Shown here: one piece after another, positions 5,869 through 12,034 of the stretch
How positions within the stretch are numbered: position 1 is the first letter of the stretch
Layout of the letters: every line of letters begins with the position of its first letter
Assembly (NCBI GenBank): GCA_016210805.1
Contig: JACQTL010000399.1
Coordinates: 1 to 12,034 of the forward strand
DNA length: 12,034 nt
Source: Actinomycetota bacterium
GTDB lineage: Bacteria > Actinomycetota > UBA4738 > G016210805
Reading direction: 5' to 3'
Position numbers and translations under genes: made by a program
The notes under the pieces: generated by a model
What the model was told of the DNA's origin: nothing
Seen by the model: only the letters and a program-made list of their open reading frames with translations
Databases searched by the model: none

Positions 5869-6639
5869 GTGACCGACCCGCTGACGGCCAGGTACGGCCT
5901 CCTTTTGATCCACGCCTTCCCCCTGGACGCCCGGATGTGGCACCCGCAGGTCGAAGCCCTCCGGGACCGGCTCCCGGTGGCCGCTCCCCACATGCCGGGC
6001 TTCGGCCCCGGCGACGGGGGGTCGGAGCCGTCCGGGCTGCGGGTGATGACCATGGAGCACGCCGTGGAGCGCTCGATCGGCGAGCTCAACGGGCTGTCGG
6101 TGAACCAGGCCGTGGTGGTCGGGCTGTCCATGGGCGGCTACGTGGCCCTGGACCTGTGGCGGAGGCACCCGGACCGGGTCCGAGGGCTGGTCCTGGCCAA
6201 CACGCGGGCCGAGGCGGACGACGAGGCCGGCCGGGACCGGCGGGCGGCCCTGGCGGAGCGCCTGGCCTCTGAGGGATCGGGCTTCCTGGTGGAGAGCCCC
6301 CCACCCCTCCTCTCCGACGGCGCGCCCGACGACCTCAGGGCCTGGGTCCGGTCCAACATCGCCGACCAGCCGGCCTCGGCCATCGCCGCGGCGTCCCTGG
6401 GGATGGCCGAGCGCCCGGACTCCACCGGTGACCTCGGGGGGATCACGGTGCCCACGATGGTCATCTCGTCCGGCGGGGACACGCTGATCCCGCCGGCCGA
6501 GAGCCGGCGCATGGCCGACGCCATCGCCGGAGCCTCGTACCACGAGATCGAGGGTGCGGGGCACCTGTCCAACCTCGAGGCCCCCGAGGCCTTCAACGAG
6601 CTGCTCGCCCTGCACCTGAAGCGCTGCGACGCCCTCTGA
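5869..6639 (+). CDS. Alpha/beta-fold hydrolase
   Basis: A 256-residue protein from GTG 5869. The classical alpha/beta hydrolase triad is visible: Ser87 in the nucleophile elbow GLSMGG, Asp204 in SSGGDTLIPP, and His232 in GAGHLSNLEAPEAF. HAFPLDARMW (residues 15-24) supplies the oxyanion loop. The region of about 115-185 between strand and acid residue is a helical lid. There is no signal peptide, so it is cytoplasmic. The overall pattern resembles 3-oxoadipate enol-lactonase and BioH-like carboxylesterases, but the substrate cannot be read from the sequence and no pathway genes are adjacent. It follows the membrane protein gene with an abutting ribosome binding site, so the two are co-transcribed. 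Confidence 0.85.
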   Translation: MTDPLTARYGLLLIHAFPLDARMWHPQVEALRDRLPVAAPHMPGFGPGDGGSEPSGLRVMTMEHAVERSIGELNGLSVNQAVVVGLSMGGYVALDLWRRHPDRVRGLVLANTRAEADDEAGRDRRAALAERLASEGSGFLVESPPPLLSDGAPDDLRAWVRSNIADQPASAIAAASLGMAERPDSTGDLGGITVPTMVISSGGDTLIPPAESRRMADAIAGASYHEIEGAGHLSNLEAPEAFNELLALHLKRCDAL

Positions 6640-6659
6640 GCCGCCCCCACCGCCGCCCG

Positions 6660-6665
6660 TAGACT
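6660..6665 (+). promoter_or_regulatory. -10 element of helY (leaderless)
   Basis: TAGACT ends exactly 6 bases before the GTG at 6672, the same spacing as at 3626-3631. The GGAGGG between them touches the start codon and is too close to act as a normal ribosome binding site. Leaderless transcription of helY is inferred. Confidence 0.45.
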
Positions 6666-6671
6666 GGAGGG

Positions 6672-9323
6672 GTGACCCTCCGCGACGCCTTCGAGGAGCG
6701 CTATCCCTTCCACCTCGACGACTTCCAGGTGGAGGCCATCGACGCGCTGGACGGGGGGGAGTCCGTGCTCGTGGCGGCTCCCACGGGATCCGGCAAGACC
6801 GTGGTGGCCGAGTACGCGGTGGAGCGGGCCCTGGATGGGGGCGCGAAGTGCTTCTACACCACCCCCCTGAAGGCCCTCTCGAACCAGAAGTTCGGGGACT
6901 TCGTGGCCAGGCACGGGGCCTCCCGGGTGGGGCTGCTCACCGGGGACAACGCGATCAACCCGGAGGCCCCGGTCGTGGTCATGACCACCGAGGTCCTCCG
7001 CAACATGCTCTACGAGCAGAGCCCGACCCTGGAGGGGCTCCTCCACGTGGTCATGGACGAGGTCCACTACCTGCAGGATCCGTACCGGGGGGCGGTGTGG
7101 GAGGAGGTCCTGATCCACCTCCCGCTCTCGGTCTCGGTGGTCTCCTTATCGGCCACCGTGTCGAACGCGGAGCAGTTCGGGGAGTGGATCGGGACGCTCC
7201 GGGGCCCGACCAGGGTGGTGATCGAGGAGCGCCGGCCGGTCCCCCTGGAGCACCACTACCTGGTTGGCCGGGACCTCCACCCCATGCACGTGGAGCGGGA
7301 AGGAGAGCCCTGGCCGAACCCGTACCTGCTCTCGCTGGACCAGCGGGAGGCCCGGGTCCGCCAGTACCGCCGGGTGGACGGCCGCAGGCAGTACGAGCGC
7401 ATCCCCCGGCCCCGGGAGGGCCACCGCCGCGTGTTCGTCCCCCGCCGCGAGGACGTCGTCGAGGTCCTCCGGGACGCCGGGATGCTCCCGGCGATCTACT
7501 TCGTGTTCAGCCGGGTGGGGTGCGACCGGAGCGTGGAGTTCGTGGCCGGCTCGGGGCTCCGGCTCACCTCCCGCGAGGAGGAGGCCCGGATCCGCGAGTT
7601 CGCGGAGATGCGGTCGGCGTTCATCGACGACGAGGACCTGGCCACGCTGGGGTTCTTCGAGTTCCGGGAGGCCCTGGCCCTGGGGGTCTCCGCCCACCAC
7701 GCCGGGATGCTGCCCGTCTTCAAGGAGACCGTCGAGGAACTGTTCAAGGCCGGCCTGGTCAAGGTGGTGTTCGCCACCGAGACCCTGTCCCTGGGGATCA
7801 ACATGCCGGCCAAGACGGTGGTGATCGAGGACCTGTGGAAGTTCTCCGGGGAGCGCCACGAGCTGGTCACCCCGGGGGAGTACACCCAGCTGACCGGGCG
7901 GGCCGGGCGGAGGGGGATCGACACGCTCGGCCACGCCGTCGTGCTCTACCAGCGTCAGGTGGAGTTCGAGCGGGTGGCCTCGCTGGCCTCCACCCGAACC
8001 TACGAGCTCACCTCGTCGTTCCGGCCCTCCTACAACATGGCCGTGAACCTGGTCCGCAACTACACGCCGGAGGAGACCCACCACCTCCTGAACTCCTCCT
8101 TCGCCCAGTTCCTGGCCGACCGGAGCGTCGTGGCCCGGGAGCGGGAGATGGAGCGGGACCGGGCCGCCCTGGCCGGGTACCGGGAGCAGATGCGGTGCCA
8201 CCTCGGGGACTTCCAGGCCTACTGGGAGCTCAGGGAACGGGCCCGGCGGATCCGGGAGGAGGCCCGCAAGGGGTCCGAGCGGGCCCGGGGCGACGCCACC
8301 AAGGCCGCCCTGGCCTCCCTCGAGCCCGGCGACGTCGTGTTCGTGCCCAGGGCCCGGCGCCGGGGGCTCGCCGTGGTCCTCTCCGTGGCCGACGGCCGTC
8401 CGAACGTCCTCACCCAGGACCGGAAGTCGTTCCGGCTGTCGACCCGCGACTTCGACGACCCGCCCCCCGCCGTGGCCAGGATCCCGCTGCCCAGGAGCGG
8501 CAGCGTGCGGAGCGCCAGGTTCCGGAGGGACGTGGCCGCCCGGCTGGTCGCCCTCGACGTGCGCGCCCCCACGAAGAAGCCGGCCCGGATCGATCCGGAG
8601 GCCGAGTCCCGCGCCGTGGCCCTGGAGCGGCGGGCCCGGCGCCATCCCTCCCACGCCTGCCCCGAGCGGGACAAGCACGAGCGGTGGGCCACCAGGGCCT
8701 CCAAGCTCGAGGAGCGGATCCAGGGGATCGAGCGGTTCGTCCGCAGCCGGACCGAGACGCTCGGCCGGCAGTTCGACCGGGTCCTGTCGGTCCTCGTGGA
8801 CCTGGGCTACGTGCGGGACTTCGAGATCCTCCCCAAGGGCGAGACCCTGGCCCGGATCTACGGGGAGGGCGACATCCTGGGGTCCGAGGCGCTGGCCGAG
8901 GGGCTGTTCGACGGCCTGTCCCCGGCGGAGATGGCCGCCCTGGTCTCCACCCTGGTCTACGAGTCGCGCGAGCGGGTTCCCCGGCCGGCCGAGATGCCCA
9001 CCGCCGAGACCGGGGCGCGGTACCGGCGCCTCTCCCGGACGTGGCAGCGGATCCGCCGGTCGGAGGACAGGCACCACGTCCAGCTCTGCCGGGAGCTGGA
9101 GGCCGGCTTCGCCACGCCGGTGTTCCACTGGGCCGAGGGCAAGCCGCTGGAGGACGTGCTGGGGGAGACCGGGATGGCCCCCGGGGACTTCGTGCGGAGC
9201 TGCAAGCTCCTCCTCGACCTCCTCGGGCAGATCCAGGACGTGGCCGGGCCGGAGGCCTCCGCGCTCGCTCGTCGGGCCCACTACGCCGTGAACCGAGGGG
9301 TGGTGTCGTACACAGGCGTCTGA
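6672..9323 (+). CDS. helY: HelY-type Ski2-like DEVH-box RNA helicase
   Basis: An 883-residue helicase, close to the length of mycobacterial HelY. Superfamily 2 motifs appear in order: Walker A APTGSGKT (36-43), DEVH (129-132), SAT (160-162), FVFSRVGCD (277-285), the HHAGMLP region (342-348), FATETLSLGINMPAKT (367-382) and QLTGRAGRRGID (406-417). The HHAGMLP and LGINMPAKT sequences are typical of Ski2/Mtr4-like enzymes. After a long helical and beta-rich insertion (about 430-700), the C-terminus forms the DSHCT-type helical domain. These ATP-driven enzymes unwind RNA; the substrate of bacterial HelY is poorly defined. Gene order after tatC matches mycobacteria apart from two inserted genes. 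The start GTG fits the -10 element just upstream. A rare TTA leucine codon is at 7146. Confidence 0.93.
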   Translation: MTLRDAFEERYPFHLDDFQVEAIDALDGGESVLVAAPTGSGKTVVAEYAVERALDGGAKCFYTTPLKALSNQKFGDFVARHGASRVGLLTGDNAINPEAPVVVMTTEVLRNMLYEQSPTLEGLLHVVMDEVHYLQDPYRGAVWEEVLIHLPLSVSVVSLSATVSNAEQFGEWIGTLRGPTRVVIEERRPVPLEHHYLVGRDLHPMHVEREGEPWPNPYLLSLDQREARVRQYRRVDGRRQYERIPRPREGHRRVFVPRREDVVEVLRDAGMLPAIYFVFSRVGCDRSVEFVAGSGLRLTSREEEARIREFAEMRSAFIDDEDLATLGFFEFREALALGVSAHHAGMLPVFKETVEELFKAGLVKVVFATETLSLGINMPAKTVVIEDLWKFSGERHELVTPGEYTQLTGRAGRRGIDTLGHAVVLYQRQVEFERVASLASTRTYELTSSFRPSYNMAVNLVRNYTPEETHHLLNSSFAQFLADRSVVAREREMERDRAALAGYREQMRCHLGDFQAYWELRERARRIREEARKGSERARGDATKAALASLEPGDVVFVPRARRRGLAVVLSVADGRPNVLTQDRKSFRLSTRDFDDPPPAVARIPLPRSGSVRSARFRRDVAARLVALDVRAPTKKPARIDPEAESRAVALERRARRHPSHACPERDKHERWATRASKLEERIQGIERFVRSRTETLGRQFDRVLSVLVDLGYVRDFEILPKGETLARIYGEGDILGSEALAEGLFDGLSPAEMAALVSTLVYESRERVPRPAEMPTAETGARYRRLSRTWQRIRRSEDRHHVQLCRELEAGFATPVFHWAEGKPLEDVLGETGMAPGDFVRSCKLLLDLLGQIQDVAGPEASALARRAHYAVNRGVVSYTGV

Positions 9324-9346
9324 GACGGGGGCCCTCGCGGTCGGGC

Positions 9347-9352
9347 TACGAT
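9347..9352 (+). promoter_or_regulatory. -10 element of the FAD oxidase / lipid kinase operon (leaderless)
   Basis: TACGAT ends 7 bases before the GTG at 9360 and no Shine-Dalgarno sequence lies between. This predicts a leaderless mRNA covering the FAD enzyme and the coupled lipid kinase. No good -35 box is visible. Confidence 0.45.
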
Positions 9353-9359
9353 TCCGCCC

Positions 9360-10772
9360 GTGGACCCCCTCGACTCGCTGGCCTCCCGGCTGAGCCCGGG
9401 CGCGGCGACGACCGATCCCGGATCGCTGGCCGAGGCGAGCTGGGACATGTCCCCGGCGGCGATGCTCCGGTGGTCCCGCCCGGGGGAGCCGGTGCGGCCC
9501 CTGGTCCTCGTCCGTCCCGCCTCCACCGAGGACGTGTCCGAGGCGCTCCGGTGGGCGGAAGAGACGGGCACCCCCGTGGTCACCCGGGGGTTGGGCTCGG
9601 GCGTGTGCGGCGGGGCGGTGGCCGGGACCGGCTCACTCGTGCTGGACGTGTCCTCCATGGGCTCGGTCCTGGCCGTGGACGACGCCTCCGGCGTGGTGGA
9701 GGTCCAGGCCGGGTGCCGGGGGACGGAGCTCGAGGCCGCCCTGGCCCCGCACGGCCTGACCACCGGCCACTACCCTCAGTCGATCGCCCTGTCCTCGGTG
9801 GGGGGATGGATCGCCGCGGCGGGCGCCGGGCAGGCCAGCGCGGGGTTCGGCCCCGTGGAGGACCTCGTCGTCGGCCTCACCGCGGTGCTGGCCGACGGCA
9901 CGGTGGTCCGCCTCCGGCCCGCCCCTCGCTCGGCGGCCGGGCCGAACCTGCGCCGGCTCCTGGTCGGCTCCGAGGGGACCCTCGCCGTGATCACGGAGGC
10001 CGTGCTGGCCTGCGCTCCGCTCCCCACGGCCTGGAGCTGGTCGGCGTTCTCGGCGGGGTCCTTCGGGCCCCTGGTGGACCTGGCCCGGCAGGCCGTGTGG
10101 GGGGGCGTCGGGGCGACGATCGTGAGGGGATGGGACGAGGCCGACACCGCCCTGGCCTTCGCCTCGCTGGGCCACCCGGGCGGGGCGGTCGCCATCTTCG
10201 GGTTCCCCGACCTGGTTCCCGGCCTGGAGGGCCGCCGGGAGGCTCTGGAGGGGCTGGCCGCGGGGGTGGGCGCGTCGACGCTCGACGGCGGGACGTACGG
10301 TGGCCACTGGTGGGAGCACCGCAACGACGTCTCGGAGACCTACCGGCTGATCATGGGCCCCGACCGGATCTTCGGCCCCGGCGTGATGGTCGACTCGATC
10401 GAGGTCGCCGGGCTGTGGCGGGACGTCCCGGCCCTCTACGACCGGATCCGGGAGGCCCTCCTGGGCGGCGCGGAGGCCGCCACCTGCCACCTCTCCCACC
10501 CGTACCGATCGGGGGCGTCCCTGTACTTCTCCTTCCTGGTCCACGGCGCCGACGAGTACGATGCCGAGCATCGGCTCGGGGAGACGTGGCGGGCCGCGGT
10601 CCGGGCCTGCCACGAGGTGGGCGGCACGATGACCCACCACCACGGCGTCGGAACGCTGAAGGCGCCCTTCATGGGCGAGGAGCTCGGAGCGGGGGGTCTG
10701 GAGATGCTCAGGCGGATCAAGGCCGCGCTCGACCCGGCCGGCGTGCTCAACCCGGGGAAGCTGTTGCCGTGA
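9360..10772 (+). CDS. FAD-binding oxidase, alkyl-DHAP synthase-like
   Basis: A 470-residue flavoprotein from GTG 9360. The N-terminal FAD-binding domain (about 45-220) has VTRGLGSGVCGGA (74-86) for the pyrophosphate, TGHYPQS and SSVGGWIAAAGAG (135-157), and GPNLRRLLVGSEGTLAVITE (194-213). The C-terminal domain (about 225-470) has HLSHPYRSGASLYFSF and THHHGVG (425-431), and ends in the usual LDPAGVLNPGKLLP. The three adjacent histidines and the TGHxPxS/GGW pattern are hallmarks of alkyl-dihydroxyacetonephosphate synthase, which swaps the acyl group of acyl-DHAP for a fatty alcohol. Lactate and glycolate oxidases of the same superfamily lack the triple histidine. The mycobacterial homologue appears to be Rv2251, whose reaction is not established. 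Its stop overlaps the start of the lipid kinase (GTGA). Confidence 0.82.
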   Translation: MDPLDSLASRLSPGAATTDPGSLAEASWDMSPAAMLRWSRPGEPVRPLVLVRPASTEDVSEALRWAEETGTPVVTRGLGSGVCGGAVAGTGSLVLDVSSMGSVLAVDDASGVVEVQAGCRGTELEAALAPHGLTTGHYPQSIALSSVGGWIAAAGAGQASAGFGPVEDLVVGLTAVLADGTVVRLRPAPRSAAGPNLRRLLVGSEGTLAVITEAVLACAPLPTAWSWSAFSAGSFGPLVDLARQAVWGGVGATIVRGWDEADTALAFASLGHPGGAVAIFGFPDLVPGLEGRREALEGLAAGVGASTLDGGTYGGHWWEHRNDVSETYRLIMGPDRIFGPGVMVDSIEVAGLWRDVPALYDRIREALLGGAEAATCHLSHPYRSGASLYFSFLVHGADEYDAEHRLGETWRAAVRACHEVGGTMTHHHGVGTLKAPFMGEELGAGGLEMLRRIKAALDPAGVLNPGKLLP

Positions 10773-11659
10773 GCAGCCCGTTCGGCTCGCTCGCCGTGAT
10801 CGTGAACCCCGTCTCCGGGAAGGGGAGGGTGGCGGCGGAGATCCCCGAGATCGAGCGCCAGCTCCGCTCCAGGGGCCTGGACTACGAGATCCACCTGACC
10901 ACGGGACCGGGGGACGCGACGCGCTTCGCCAGGGAGGCCCTGGAGTCGGGACTGCGGTTCGTGGTGGCGGTGGGCGGCGACGGGACGATCCACGAGGTCG
11001 TGAACGGCATGATCGTGGACGACCGGCCCGTCGCTCCCGATCCCGTGCTTGGGGTCGTGGCCGCGGGCTCGGGGTCGGACTTCGTGAGGACGTTCGGGCT
11101 CCCCGGCGACGCCGTGCGCTCCGTGCACCACCTGTCCGGCGAGAACCTCTACCAGCTCGACGTGGGCAAGATCACCTACCGGGCGGCCGACGGGTCGGCC
11201 TCCACCAGGTACTTCCCCAACATCGCGGAGGCAGGGCTCGGGGGGGCGGTGGTCCATCGGGCCAACCGGCTGCCCCGGTTCTTCGGCCGCTCGCGGTACT
11301 TCTTCGGGTTCTGGATGTCCCTCCCGGGCTACAAGCCGGGGAGGGTCTCCGTGCAGGCCGGGCGGAAGACCTACGAGGGCAGGGGAGTGACGGTGGTCGT
11401 GGCGAACTGCCAGTACTTCGGCGGGGGGATGCGGATCTCCCCCCGGTCCTACCCGGGGGACGGGGCCCTCGACGTGCTCGTGTTCAAGGGGCCGAAGTCG
11501 GACTCGTTCACGATCCTCCCCAAGGTGTACAAGGGGGAGCACGTGCCCCATCCCAACATCGTCGAGATGAAGGGGACCACCGTGACGGTGGAGGGGGACC
11601 AGCTGCTCCCGATCGAGGCCGACGGCGAGCCCCTGGGGACCACGCCGGCCAGGAGGTGA
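10769..11659 (+). CDS. dagK: Diacylglycerol kinase-type lipid kinase, C-terminus cut short
   Basis: A 296-residue protein from GTG 10769, sharing GTGA with the stop of the FAD enzyme, so translation is coupled. Family motifs are VNPVSGKGR (12-20), the nucleotide-binding GGDGTIHEVVNG (69-80), GSGSDFVRTFG (100-110, in place of the common GTGND), and SPRSYPGDGALDVLVF (224-239). ADGEPLGTTPA is at 284-294. These belong to the DagK/YegS/Rv2252 lipid kinases, which phosphorylate diacylglycerol or related lipids at the membrane. Family members normally continue about 10-15 residues past TTPAR with a segment like FxVLPGAL. Here the frame stops at once (TTPARR-stop), exactly where the hydantoinase B fragment begins on the other strand, so the true C-terminus is probably missing. 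Confidence 0.87.
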   Translation: MSSPFGSLAVIVNPVSGKGRVAAEIPEIERQLRSRGLDYEIHLTTGPGDATRFAREALESGLRFVVAVGGDGTIHEVVNGMIVDDRPVAPDPVLGVVAAGSGSDFVRTFGLPGDAVRSVHHLSGENLYQLDVGKITYRAADGSASTRYFPNIAEAGLGGAVVHRANRLPRFFGRSRYFFGFWMSLPGYKPGRVSVQAGRKTYEGRGVTVVVANCQYFGGGMRISPRSYPGDGALDVLVFKGPKSDSFTILPKVYKGEHVPHPNIVEMKGTTVTVEGDQLLPIEADGEPLGTTPARR

Positions 11660-11660
11660 T
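11650..11660. other. Probable breakpoint between unrelated sequences
   Basis: Left of about 11651 the sequence encodes the lipid kinase up to TTPAR. Right of about 11658 the minus strand encodes hydantoinase B, which stops resembling its family once it crosses leftward. Both coding sequences lose their expected continuation at the same few bases. By hand count the right side is about 64% GC, against about 72% to the left. This fits a misassembly joint or a recombination junction. No flanking repeat or target-site duplication is visible within the window. Confidence 0.65.
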
Positions 11661-12034
11661 CTCCGCGCGCACCAGGCGCTCGGTATAGTCGATCAGGTCG
11701 GCCGCACAAGCCGTGAACGTCTCCGGCCCATAACGCCGGATGAGGTCGTGAACGGCGCGTTCTCCGATATGGCAGGCTGCCAGTTGAGCCCGCACGTCTC
11801 CGATCGTCATCTGCGGCACCCGGACGTTCGCGCGAAGGAGCGTGAAGATCGTCTCATCCGGCTCTCCACGGCGATACAGCTTTAACCAGGGAATCCGCAG
11901 GCCGTCCTGGAATATCTCGGTGTTGTCGCAGGCCGAGCTGCCGGGCAGACGCCCGCCCAGGTCCAGGTGGTGGGCCGTGCTGACCGCAAACGCAATACGC
12001 CGGCCCTCCCAGAAAATGGGCTTGACGATGAAGA
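11658..12034 (-). CDS. hyuB: Hydantoinase B/oxoprolinase family protein, internal fragment
   Basis: About 125 codons on the minus strand enter from the right edge (first full codon at 12032-12030) and run to about 11658. The product has KPIFWEGRRIAFAVSTAHHL, DLGGRLPGSSACDNTEIFQD, GLRIPWLKLY, LRANVRVPQMTIGDVRAQLA and an YTERLVRAEI end. All match the N-terminal third of HyuB/oxoprolinase B subunits, which hydrolyse hydantoins or 5-oxoproline with ATP together with HyuA. In typical members of 500 or more residues the next segment resembles ALPDG and a long C-terminal domain follows. Here the frame instead runs antisense through the lipid kinase gene to a stop near 11508 with no family resemblance. 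The GTG at 11819 is an internal valine, not a start. ATT, ATA, TTT and TTA codons appear here but are rare elsewhere in the window. Confidence 0.8.

Noticed and set aside
7146..9281. A 711-codon open frame antisense to helY
   Set aside because: Low-complexity Gly/Pro/Leu/His composition opposite a helicase with all motifs intact; no recognisable domain.
1200..9360. PafBC-type DNA-damage box (TTGTCRGTG, 8 bases, TAnnnT) upstream of the -10 hexamers
   Set aside because: I checked the bases upstream of the hexamers at 1236, 1239 (minus), 3626, 6660 and 9347; none shows TGTCRGTG at the required distance.
6848..11659. A 1603-codon plus-strand open frame across helY, the FAD oxidase and the lipid kinase
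   Set aside because: Only its last 297 codons are real (the lipid kinase from 10769). The rest is Gly/Pro/Arg-rich shadow translation of two well-supported genes in other frames, as expected in very GC-rich DNA.
11508..11819. A separate 103-residue gene starting at 11819 on the minus strand
   Set aside because: The GTG at 11819 is an internal valine of the hydantoinase B frame, which continues to the window edge, and the part beyond 11658 is antisense to the lipid kinase.

Overview
The window is high-GC DNA (about 72% in the lines I hand-counted) from an actinobacterium. The gene order pafA–pafB–pafC–tatA–tatC–helY is the conserved block downstream of the Pup-proteasome genes in Actinobacteria. 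I cannot place it more precisely than a probably uncultured actinobacterial lineage. Most of the window is conserved housekeeping sequence. I found no rRNA, tRNA, CRISPR array, IS element or phage module, and no convincing new multi-gene system.

Layout. 1-120 is the C-terminus of the Pup ligase gene pafA. 142-1227 (minus) is a DUF3866-type gene that sits between pafA and pafB and is divergent from pafB. 1250-3149 holds pafB and pafC, WYL-domain regulators that overlap by 14 bp. 3229-3931 encodes a two-CxxC zinc-ribbon-like protein and a small membrane protein with a predicted helical, basic tail. 3966-5084 is tatA/tatC of the twin-arginine translocase. 5148-6639 encodes a single-span membrane protein of unknown function and an alpha/beta hydrolase. 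6672-9323 is a HelY/Ski2-like DEVH helicase. 9360-11659 is a translationally coupled pair: an alkyl-DHAP-synthase-like FAD enzyme and a diacylglycerol-kinase-type lipid kinase. 11658-12034 (minus) is a fragment of a hydantoinase B/oxoprolinase gene.

How the genes relate. PafA attaches Pup to proteasome substrates, and PafB/PafC form the heterodimeric regulator of the DNA-damage response known from mycobacteria. TatA/TatC export folded proteins. The FAD enzyme and lipid kinase both act on glycerolipid precursors and resemble the mycobacterial Rv2251–Rv2252 pair.

Two points deserve attention. First, the right end looks like a breakpoint. The lipid kinase loses its usual last residues and the hydantoinase B gene loses its C-terminal part at the same few bases (about 11650-11660), with a drop in GC and a change in codon use. 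This suggests an assembly chimera or a rearrangement. Second, at most likely transcription-unit starts a TAnnnT-type -10 hexamer ends only 6-9 bases before the start codon, as expected for leaderless mRNAs. Between the DUF3866 gene and pafB, two such hexamers overlap on opposite strands. There is no gene-free stretch longer than 300 bases.
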